A stretch of 8,341 bases of DNA from CAVPRW01 sp046727435 [NCBI: bacterium] (GTDB lineage Bacteria > Tectomicrobia > Entotheonellia > J063): NCBI GenBank assembly GCA_046727435.1, contig JBKPCR010000165.1, positions 1-8,341 of the forward strand, written 5' to 3'. Of the stretch, positions 1 through 5,517 are shown one piece after another (within the stretch, counting starts at the first letter, position 1; the number at the start of each line of letters is the position of its first letter). The translations under genes were made by a program, and so were the position numbers. The notes under the pieces were generated by a model. It was not told where the DNA came from. It made no database searches and saw only the letters and a program-made list of their open reading frames with translations.

Positions 1-1108
1 CCGGATGTGGCACCTCAGTGAAAAACTCGCGGTCCTGGAGATGTTGGTCCGCGATAATCTCATCCATAGAGCGGATGGCGCCCCATGGCAGGCCCAGCTC
101 CTGCCCGCCATGCCAGGCTTCTTCCAGTGGAATGCCAGCGAGGAAGGTCTCGAGCGCCGCGGCGATGTGGGATACGTTGGCCTGGATCCCTGCTGGGCTC
201 TGGTATTTCTCGTCCAGGAGGTCCTGGGCCAGGCCGTACTTGTCCATCCATTCCGCCAGACGGCGCAGTCGCGCCGGGGTGAGATTGAAACCCGACCGCG
301 TGGTGTTGAGCCAGGCGCCGTCTCGAGTAATGTACTGCGTCGGTTCGGACTTCTCGACCGCGGCGGCGCGTCCGGTGTGACGCTGTACGACATTGCCAGT
401 ATAGATATAGGTGGGAATAGCTGCTTCCGTGGTGAGGGCACAGGCCTCGTGGACGGAAGCATCGATATATTGCCCCTCGCCCGTCACGTCCCGATAACAC
501 AGTGCCGCCATGATGGCGATATACGCAAAATGGCTGCCGATATGCCAGGCATTGCCGCCACCGGGAGCGATCGGCGGCGCGTCGGGGACATCCTCAGGGT
601 CGTAGCCGCAACATGCCATCTGTCCGCCAGCAGCCAGTTGCAACAGATCCGAGGTCTGATAATCACGCCACGGCCCCGTCTGGCCGAAGGGCGTGAGGGA
701 ACACATGATGAGCCTGGGGTTCAGGCGCGACAGCTCCTCATATTCCAGCCCCAGGCCAGGCAAATACCCGGGGGGATAGGTCTCCAGGAGGATGTCAGCC
801 GTCGGCACGAGACGGTGGAAGAGCCCTCTGCCCTCCGACGTTTTCAGGTTGAGCGTAATCCCCCGTTTGGAGGTGTTGTAGTGCCAAAACGACAGGCTGC
901 GCTCCCGGTGTGGAATATCGTTCAGAAACGGCCCTACCGCCCGGGTATGTTGGCCGCCGGGCGGCTCGATTTTGATGACATCCGCACCCAGATCGGCCAT
1001 CAACTTGCCGCAGAACTGGCCTTTCTCATCGGCCAACTCCAGCACTCTGAGTCCCGCCAGTGGCCCACCATGGCTCCCAGACATGCCCACATCGGCAGCA
1101 GCGGTCAT
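1..1108 (-). CDS. Class III (CaiB/BaiF family) CoA-transferase, second subunit, 3' end outside window
   Basis: This minus-strand frame is open from the ATG at 1108 to the window edge (369 codons, no stop), so the C-terminal few dozen residues are missing. Family members are about 400 residues and move CoA between an acyl-CoA donor and a carboxylic acid in the cytoplasm. Visible family marks are the N-terminal GLRVLELADEKGQFCGKLMADLGADVIKIEPP (residues 19-50, a variant of the usual VLDL...P...LADLGADVIKIE), NTSKRGITLNL (78-88), SLTPFGQTGPW (137-147) and VTGEGQYIDASVHEA (208-222). Counting back from TGEGQ, the place of the catalytic Asp falls on Trp188 in GGGNAWHIGSH, with no Asp nearby. The start overlaps the upstream transferase stop (ATGA) and has a GAGGAGA Shine-Dalgarno site 7 nt upstream, so translation is probably coupled. 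Family is certain; substrate is unknown. Confidence 0.9.
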   Translation of the reverse strand, partial: MTAAADVGMSGSHGGPLAGLRVLELADEKGQFCGKLMADLGADVIKIEPPGGQHTRAVGPFLNDIPHRERSLSFWHYNTSKRGITLNLKTSEGRGLFHRLVPTADILLETYPPGYLPGLGLEYEELSRLNPRLIMCSLTPFGQTGPWRDYQTSDLLQLAAGGQMACCGYDPEDVPDAPPIAPGGGNAWHIGSHFAYIAIMAALCYRDVTGEGQYIDASVHEACALTTEAAIPTYIYTGNVVQRHTGRAAAVEKSEPTQYITRDGAWLNTTRSGFNLTPARLRRLAEWMDKYGLAQDLLDEKYQSPAGIQANVSHIAAALETFLAGIPLEEAWHGGQELGLPWGAIRSMDEIIADQHLQDREFFTEVPHP

Positions 1109-2433
1109 CGCAGCGTCTCCTCGATATAGTGATGCAGCGGCATGTCCTTAGGCCAGAAGGTGCCGTCGGTGTATCCCGCTCTGATGTCGTCAAGGCTGAG
1201 GCCGAGCAGCTCTTGCAGGACTTGTCTGGTGTGTTGGCCGATGAGCGGCGCGGGTCTGTGCACCGCCGCGGGCGTTTTCGAGTGCTTGAAGGGGACGCTC
1301 TGGACCTTGCGTCGTCCGAGCAGCGGATGGTCCAATTCGGGGTACATGCCGCGGGCTTTGAGCTGGGGGTCGCGTTCGACCCGGTCCTCAGTGCTTTGCA
1401 CGGGCATCGCACGCACCCCAACGGCCTGGCACTTCTCCGTCAGCTCGTATTTGTCGATGGTGTGCGTCCAGCGTTCAATGCCCTCGTCCAGCTCCTCTTG
1501 ATGTTGCAAGCGTCCCGACAGACTCCCAAACTTGGCATCTGTCGCCCAACCCGGGCGGCCCATAAGATCGACCAGTGTCTGCCACTCCACCTCGGAAAAG
1601 CATGCGATGACGCACCAGTCGTTGTGTCCACCGCCTTGGGTACGGTAAGCGTTATGCGGCGCGACGGTGGGGCCACGGTAGTTATTGACCAGGGCTGTGC
1701 CAGGCCATGCCGTGCGATTCCCCGGCGGGTACCCCTCACGACGTGCGGCGCGACCATTCACCGTATGATCGAGAAAGGCCGCACCGGTCAGCGTAATGCC
1801 AGCGGTCATTTGCGACAGGTCGATATGCTGCCCCTGGCCGGTAGTGTTACGGTGGTGTAAGGCGGTGAGGACGCACATGGCGCCGTACATGCCGCCGGTA
1901 TCATCCAGATAAGACCAGCCCCAGCCGGCGGGAGGCTTGCCGGGCAACCCTGAGAGAAATGTCTGGCCTGAGAGCGCCTGCGCCGACGGGCCCATCGTGG
2001 TGTAGTGGTGATGGCGTCCAGTATGGCCGAAGCCGGCCATCGAGACATAGATGATATCGGCTTTGAGCTGCTGCATGACGTCGTAGCCGATGCCCCAGGT
2101 CCGCATGACGCGTGAGCTGAAATTTTCGATGACCACATCAGAGATGGTGATGAGCCGTTTGATAAGCTCAAGGCCACGTGGCATGCGGACGTTGATCGTC
2201 ACCCCCCACTTATTGACGTTGGTGTCGGCGAACTGACCGGGTGCGTTCGGGCTGGGGTCCATGCCAGGGGGAATCGTGGTGCGATTGCTACGCAGAATGT
2301 CCAGGTGCTCCGGCCACTCGATCTTGAGGATGTCAGCCCCAAAGGCCCCCAACCAGCGCGTCGCCCAGGGCCCCGCTCTGACCCAGGTGAAATCAAGGAC
2401 TCGGACACCCACCAGCGCCTGGGGTAAGGTCAT
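1105..2433 (-). CDS. Class III (CaiB/BaiF family) CoA-transferase, probable catalytic subunit
   Basis: This is a complete 442-residue protein of usual family length, predicted to be a cytosolic CoA-transferase. The N-terminal block VGVRVLDFTWVRAGPW (8-23) followed by GAFGADILKIEWP (29-41) is the family's CoA-binding start. NKWGVTINVRMPRGLEL (74-90), VVIENFSSRVMRTWGIGYDVM (100-120) and VSMAGFGHTG (130-139) follow. YLDDTGGMYGAMCVLTALHHR (175-195) leads into TTGQGQHIDLSQ (197-208); Asp177 or Asp178 lies where family members carry the Asp that forms the aspartyl-CoA intermediate. An AGGAGG site 8 nt before the ATG (2442-2447) supports the start. The gene lies 85 bp after an ABM-like gene and overlaps the next transferase by 4 bp. 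Two adjacent paralogues recall heteromeric enzymes such as benzylsuccinate CoA-transferase BbsEF or succinyl-CoA:malate CoA-transferase SmtAB. The substrate cannot be read from the sequence. Confidence 0.93.
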   Translation of the reverse strand: MTLPQALVGVRVLDFTWVRAGPWATRWLGAFGADILKIEWPEHLDILRSNRTTIPPGMDPSPNAPGQFADTNVNKWGVTINVRMPRGLELIKRLITISDVVIENFSSRVMRTWGIGYDVMQQLKADIIYVSMAGFGHTGRHHHYTTMGPSAQALSGQTFLSGLPGKPPAGWGWSYLDDTGGMYGAMCVLTALHHRNTTGQGQHIDLSQMTAGITLTGAAFLDHTVNGRAARREGYPPGNRTAWPGTALVNNYRGPTVAPHNAYRTQGGGHNDWCVIACFSEVEWQTLVDLMGRPGWATDAKFGSLSGRLQHQEELDEGIERWTHTIDKYELTEKCQAVGVRAMPVQSTEDRVERDPQLKARGMYPELDHPLLGRRKVQSVPFKHSKTPAAVHRPAPLIGQHTRQVLQELLGLSLDDIRAGYTDGTFWPKDMPLHHYIEETLR

Positions 2434-2441
2434 AGCACTCG

Positions 2442-2447
2442 CCTCCT
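2442..2447 (-). promoter_or_regulatory. Shine-Dalgarno site of the first CoA-transferase
   Basis: On the minus strand the bases read AGGAGG, a full anti-16S match, with 8 nt to the ATG at 2433. The strong site suggests that this gene starts translation independently of the ABM-like gene upstream. Confidence 0.75.
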
Positions 2448-2452
2448 AGCAT

Positions 2453-2520
2453 CGCAGATACACGTGGATGAACTTTGAGCGTCTCGGGGTATCTGCGTCT
2501 ATCTGCGTGCATCTCCGGTT
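2453..2520. repeat. Cluster of degenerate 10-bp repeats with an inverted copy
   Basis: Three 10-bp units follow each other at 2491-2500, 2501-2510 and 2511-2520: ATCTGCGTCT, ATCTGCGTGC and the decayed ATCTCCGGTT. Inverted counterparts lie at 2453-2462 (CGCAGATACA) and 2463-2472 (CGTGGATGAA). The arms CGCAGATAC (2453-2461) and GTATCTGCG (2489-2497) are perfectly complementary over 9 bp with a 27-nt loop. The cluster fills most of the gap between the ABM-like gene and the first CoA-transferase and ends at the ABM-like stop codon. Tandem units of this general type (CGCAGAT/CGCGGAT with about 10-bp period) are, from memory, scattered through some large environmental genomes. It could weakly fold in the mRNA, but no T-run marks it as a terminator. 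Confidence 0.6.
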
Positions 2521-2803
2521 ACACCACTTCGAAGCGCTCTCCTTCGGGAGGTTTCGACCATAGGGCGTCAGCGCCTTTCATGGCCACAGCGCGTTCTGGA
2601 CTGGCACGCCACTGATCGTAGATGTCGTTGCTGTCCCAGACCACCAGCGTGGTGATCTTGGTGGGATCGCCGAGGGAGTATAAGGTCTGGCGGCTCACGA
2701 ACCCCGGAGCCTTGCTCTGGGCAGTTCCATTGCCATCCAGGAGCTTCTTGGCCTCGTCTACTTTGTCTGGTTTCGCCCAGTGATGGGTCAACACACCAAT
2801 CAT
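2519..2803 (-). CDS. ABM-like dimeric alpha/beta-barrel domain protein
   Basis: This 94-residue protein has the size and pattern of the antibiotic biosynthesis monooxygenase (ABM) superfamily: small ferredoxin-like folds that dimerise into an alpha/beta barrel. It starts with a strand (MIGVLTHHWA, 1-10), a helix rich in Lys/Asp/Glu (KPDKVDEAKKLLDGNG, 11-26), then APGFVSRQTLYSLGD (32-46), the strand KITTLVVWDS (49-58) and the helix NDIYDQWRASPERAVAM (59-75). No signal peptide or membrane segment is seen. The ATG at 2803 has GGAGG five nt upstream. It is first in the minus-strand unit with the two CoA-transferases, behind a good promoter. Members of this superfamily include monooxygenases, isomerases and proteins of unknown role, and no residue here decides between them. 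A part in the same acyl-CoA pathway is inferred only from position. Confidence 0.75.
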   Translation of the reverse strand: MIGVLTHHWAKPDKVDEAKKLLDGNGTAQSKAPGFVSRQTLYSLGDPTKITTLVVWDSNDIYDQWRASPERAVAMKGADALWSKPPEGERFEVV

Positions 2804-2876
2804 ACATGCCTCCAGGGGTTGTCGACAGCGGACGGGAACATAGGCTTAGACACGATGCACACCAGTAATCGGCGCG

Positions 2877-2905
2877 AGTATAACAGCGCACTGGGGAAGC
2901 GTCAA
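2877..2905 (-). promoter_or_regulatory. Sigma70-like promoter for the ABM/CoA-transferase unit
   Basis: On the minus strand TTGACG (2905-2900) and TATACT (2882-2877) are separated by exactly 17 nt. This predicts a transcript start near 2870 and a leader of about 67 nt before the ATG at 2803. The -35 box overlaps the stop codon of the DUF4239 fragment upstream. This is a sequence match only. Confidence 0.6.
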
Positions 2906-3177
2906 TCGAGCAATGGCTCTCCTTCCCTCATACTGTCCCGAAGGTCGACCAGCACTTGATCGACGGCGTCGACCCGGATCAACCCCAAACGGGGATATTC
3001 GAGGTCGAGAATGACGTACACCGTCACCGCCATGATGACTGCAAAGGCGAGCATATGCATCCAATCTTCGGTGACTTTTGCGATGATTTTCGTAGGTGTC
3101 GGAAAGCTGAAATCGCCAGCAGCGACCGCTTTTTGGGAGAAGCCAACGAGGTGTCTGTCGACTCCGTTCGAAGCCCT
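2902..3177 (-). pseudogene. 3' fragment of a DUF4239 (bestrophin-like) membrane protein gene
   Basis: The minus-strand frame is open from 3177 to the TGA at 2902-2904. Its last 50 or so codons read as a hydrophobic segment, MHMLAFAVIMAVTVYVILDL, followed by EYPRLGLIRVDAVDQVLVDL and RDSM. That combination, a final membrane helix, then a DL(E)xPRxGLIRVD motif and a short amphipathic tail, is how DUF4239/bestrophin-like proteins of about 250 residues end. The upstream part of the frame (for example GFSQKAVAAGDFSFPTPTK) does not look like the expected preceding membrane helix, and the frame is closed by a stop at 3178-3180. No matching N-terminal part was found in the other frames up to 3673. It is therefore most likely a truncated remnant. 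A 52-codon ORF from the ATG at 3060 could still be expressed as a one-helix peptide, but no good Shine-Dalgarno site precedes it. Confidence 0.5.
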
Positions 3178-3180
3178 TCA

Positions 3181-3594
3181 AGAGGCCAAATCGCCTGAAT
3201 TTCCGCTGGACATGTCCGAAATGCTCTGTTACATTCTGCCGGTCTGCCAGGCTTTCAAACCCCCAGAGGCCAGCTGTCCACGGCAAGCGGAGGCGACAGG
3301 GGAACAAAGGGATGAAGATATTGAATTCCACCACTACGCGACCCAGCATGGCTACCTGACGGATGACAAGATGACCGGCGAGTTCGGCCACCAGCTTCTC
3401 AACATCAGCTATTCGGGGTTGCATCCCCGCTATAGAGCGCAGATGGTCAAGCGTTTTATGACCACTCTTGCGAGTCGACAGCCAGCAGTGCCACCAGAAT
3501 CGGTGATCTCCTCCCCATGACCCTCCCCTCCAATCGTCCATAAGCTCATACGCACAGCCCACGGCCAGAGGCGGCGGCAGAGCCCAGTGGGTGG
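3181..3594. other. Intergenic stretch without a recognisable gene
   Basis: Long open frames exist on both strands here (277 codons minus, 169 codons plus). Neither has a credible start site, a recognisable domain or a normal protein composition, and they overlap each other. The only local structure noted is the perfect 10-bp palindrome GGACATGTCC at 3208-3217. The stretch may be decayed coding DNA linked to the DUF4239 fragment. Confidence 0.5.
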
Positions 3595-3608
3595 TCGGCC
3601 CGGGCCGA
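3595..3608. promoter_or_regulatory. Perfect 14-bp GC-rich palindrome upstream of copD
   Basis: The bases TCGGCCCGGGCCGA are self-complementary over their full length. They lie 65 bp ahead of the CopD-family start codon and 31 bp ahead of a second palindrome. This fits an operator or a very stable mRNA hairpin seed, but no protein is known to bind it. Confidence 0.45.
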
Positions 3609-3639
3609 AACCTTGGGGTGCGTAACAGCGAGGTTGACT

Positions 3640-3661
3640 GTGACGGCCTCCAGGCCGTCAC
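3640..3661. promoter_or_regulatory. 22-bp inverted repeat touching the copD ribosome binding site
   Basis: The arms GTGACGGCCT (3640-3649) and AGGCCGTCAC (3652-3661) match perfectly around a CC centre. In RNA this would fold into a stem of 8-9 bp with a 4-6 nt loop. The Shine-Dalgarno sequence GGGGAG (3662-3667) starts at the next base, with 6 nt to the ATG. It could be a repressor operator or a hairpin that modulates ribosome access. Which of the two cannot be decided from sequence. Confidence 0.55.
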
Positions 3662-3673
3662 GGGGAGCAGCCC

Positions 3674-5305
3674 ATGCAAGCGCTAGCGAACATGCTCAAT
3701 ACGCTTCTCGAGGATGTGCTACTCATCACCTATGCCTGCGCCATGGGGGGACTGGCGTGGAGTCTGCTGCTCCTCAAACCCTGGAGGCATCACCTACCAG
3801 CGGCGAGCGGTCTCGCCTCCCATAGCCTGGCGCTGCTGCGTTGGGGCGCTCTGGGGATGGCGGTGGTGCAGCCGGTCAAGCTCGTGACGCATGCGTGGCT
3901 CCTCGCAGAGGCCTTTCAACGTTGGCCATTCCCGGACTATGTGTATACGCTGCAGTGCCAGGCCAGCCTCAGCCGTGCGCTGTTGGCTGTGGGCCTGGGG
4001 ATGGCGGGGCTGTGGCTCGGCCGGCGTCCTGGAGCCATGCTCCCCTGGATCGTCACTGTACTGATGGCGGTGCTCCTGGGAGCTAATGGGGCCTGGTTGT
4101 CACACGCGGTTGGGCGTAGCGAGGCGCGCTCCACACTCATGACGCTCACCGCGCTGCATCAGCTTGCCGTAGCCATTTGGTTGGGTGGGGTCATGCAGTT
4201 GGGTCTGCTCTGGCGGCTTATCCGCAGGCGGCCGCATCTGAAAGCACAGTGGCCCGGGTTGCTCAAGAGCTTTGTCTGGGTCGGTGGTCCGGCGATGCTG
4301 GCGGTAGTGGCCACCGGGGTGCCGCTGGGCTGGAGCTACATCGGCACCTGGCAGGGCCTGATGGGCACGGACTATGGCGCCATGGTGCTGATCAAGGTGA
4401 TACTGTTGGGGGCGGCTCTGTGCTTCGCCGTGCTCAATTTCTGTGCCGCTCGTGATCGCCTGCGCAGCGATGGGGCCGGAGGTGTCTTTCAGCGCGTGCC
4501 CTATTACGTGGAGGCGGAGACGCTGCTGCTAATCGCCACCCTGGCCGCTGCCGTCAGCCTCGCCACCCAGCCCCCTGCCATCGACATGGGGGATCAGCAT
4601 GCCACCTGGGCAGAGCTCTCCGAGGTCTTCCGGCCCAAGGTGCCGCGCTTGTCAGCCCCTTCCTATGCGGAAGCGGTGGCGATCTCCTCCAGCGGGGCCT
4701 CTACGAGCTGGGACATCAGCGCTGTCGTGAAGACACGCTGGTCTGACTACAATCACAATGTCTCCGGCCTGTTTCTTGTCGTCATGGCGCTGACGGCTCT
4801 GGTATCCCAGGCGGCGTGGGCATCCTGGGCCCGCTGCTGGCCGCTGGGCTTCGTCGCCCTCAGCATCTTCATCCTGGTGCACAGTGACGCGAGAAGCTCC
4901 TGGCCGTTCGGGCAGATAGGCTTCTGGGAGGGGCTCCTCAGCAACGATGAAATCCTGCTGCATCGACTAGGGGCCTTAATCGCCTGTGTACTGGGCCTGA
5001 TCGAGTGGCAAGCACGCGTCAGGTGCAAACCCGATTCACGTCTCCCCTACGTCATCCCAGTGCTGTGTGCCGTGGGGGGACTCCTGCTGCTTGGGCACGC
5101 ACACGAGGGCCTTCAGCCAAAAGAGGAGTTTTTGGTCCAGATCACGCACAATGTCATCGGCCTGTTGGCGGTCATCATGGCCTGTGGTCGTTGGCTCGAG
5201 TTGCGGTTGACGCCACCAGCCGGGCACCTAGCGGGTGTGGTCTCGCTGTCGGCCTTACTGGTGATCGGTCTAGTCTTGCTGTTTTATCGGGAGACACCCG
5301 TGTGA
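3674..5305 (+). CDS. copD: CopD-family polytopic membrane protein (copper resistance D-like)
   Basis: This is a 543-residue integral membrane protein with about 13-14 hydrophobic segments. The first begins near residue 12; a hydrophilic loop of about 65 residues (303-358) splits the protein into two membrane halves. Marks of the CopD/PcoD family are ALHQLAVAIWLGGVMQL (160-176) and the paired His motifs NHNVSGL (360-366) and THNVIGL (491-497). Other His sites are H144 (WLSHAVG), H403 (LVHSDARSSWPFG), H430 (LLHRLGAL) and GHAHEGL (474-480). CopD proteins sit in the inner membrane and help take copper into the cytoplasm or pass it to cuproproteins; these His residues are likely metal ligands. No copC or other copper gene lies beside it. 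The ATG has GGGGAG 6 nt upstream, and two palindromes precede the gene, suggesting control. The C-terminal tail is repeated, diverged and inverted, just downstream (5351-5461). Family is firm; copper as substrate is inferred from the family. Confidence 0.88.
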   Translation: MQALANMLNTLLEDVLLITYACAMGGLAWSLLLLKPWRHHLPAASGLASHSLALLRWGALGMAVVQPVKLVTHAWLLAEAFQRWPFPDYVYTLQCQASLSRALLAVGLGMAGLWLGRRPGAMLPWIVTVLMAVLLGANGAWLSHAVGRSEARSTLMTLTALHQLAVAIWLGGVMQLGLLWRLIRRRPHLKAQWPGLLKSFVWVGGPAMLAVVATGVPLGWSYIGTWQGLMGTDYGAMVLIKVILLGAALCFAVLNFCAARDRLRSDGAGGVFQRVPYYVEAETLLLIATLAAAVSLATQPPAIDMGDQHATWAELSEVFRPKVPRLSAPSYAEAVAISSSGASTSWDISAVVKTRWSDYNHNVSGLFLVVMALTALVSQAAWASWARCWPLGFVALSIFILVHSDARSSWPFGQIGFWEGLLSNDEILLHRLGALIACVLGLIEWQARVRCKPDSRLPYVIPVLCAVGGLLLLGHAHEGLQPKEEFLVQITHNVIGLLAVIMACGRWLELRLTPPAGHLAGVVSLSALLVIGLVLLFYRETPV

Positions 5306-5337
5306 TGAGGGCAATCGACCTTCAGCGTTGGCCCTAC

Positions 5338-5374
5338 GAGACGCCTGTGTTTACCCCGAAGAGACAGGCGTCTC
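5338..5374. terminator. 11-bp hairpin between convergent genes, candidate bidirectional terminator
   Basis: The arms GAGACGCCTGT (5338-5348) and ACAGGCGTCTC (5364-5374) pair perfectly around a 15-nt loop. The hairpin begins 33 bp after the CopD-family stop. On the minus strand it spans the end of the copD-tail ORF, with that ORF's TAA (5351-5353) in the loop. No T-run follows on either strand, so classical Rho-independent termination is uncertain. Confidence 0.45.
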
Positions 5375-5461
5375 ACGATAGAAGAGCAAGATCAACCCAG
5401 CTACGAGGAAGGCAAACATGAAGATCATGCCGTCCAGTCGCCCACTGGGGACGTCGATCAT
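5351..5461 (-). pseudogene. Inverted C-terminal fragment of a second copD-like gene, or a 36-residue one-helix protein
   Basis: The minus-strand ORF from the ATG at 5461 encodes 36 residues with one strong membrane helix (about residues 11-27), ending LFYRETPVSSG. Residues 5-33 align without gaps to the last 29 residues of the neighbouring CopD-family protein (515-543), with 18 identities by my count. Shared positions include P-x-G-x-L-x-G, LV-x-GL-x-LLFYRETPV and the helix spacing. The DNA has diverged at most third positions, so this is an old paralogue rather than a recent duplication. Codons upstream of the ATG stay open but do not look like CopD, and the GT-C-like gene ends only 56 bp away. 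The simplest reading is the leftover 3' end of a second copD whose body was deleted. Expression as a small membrane peptide cannot be excluded, but no clear Shine-Dalgarno site is present. Confidence 0.65.
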
Positions 5462-5517
5462 CGCCAGGGCTCTTCTGTGCCGGCCTCCCCCTGGTTGCAG
5501 TGCCCCCGTTCCTGGAC

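Noticed and set aside
60-666. Two minus-strand ORFs that could suggest a broken or frameshifted CoA-transferase
   Set aside because: They are in other frames. The true frame is continuous from 1108 to the window edge with family motifs throughout, so the gene is simply cut by the window.
5-1129. 374-codon plus-strand open frame
   Set aside because: It is antisense to the second CoA-transferase, whose minus-strand frame carries clear family motifs. The plus translation has no recognisable domain.
1060-1860. 266-codon plus-strand open frame
   Set aside because: Antisense shadow of the first CoA-transferase, with no domain.
2491-2520. Short tandem repeats considered as a CRISPR remnant
   Set aside because: Units are 10 bp and directly adjacent, with no spacers and no cas genes.
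3208-3217. Perfect palindrome GGACATGTCC
   Set aside because: Only 10 bp and alone in a gene-free stretch; too short to support a site without further copies.
3011-3520. 169-codon plus-strand open frame
   Set aside because: No Shine-Dalgarno site, no domain, overlaps the DUF4239 remnant antisense; treated as chance.
2846-3679. 277-codon minus-strand open frame
   Set aside because: No recognisable domain and an odd composition rich in Arg, Trp, His and Pro. It overlaps the DUF4239 fragment, which is in a different frame, and the ABM promoter.
5005-5421. 138-codon plus-strand open frame crossing the copD stop
   Set aside because: Out-of-frame shadow of copD. Its YETPV string only arises from the inverted repeat at 5338-5374.
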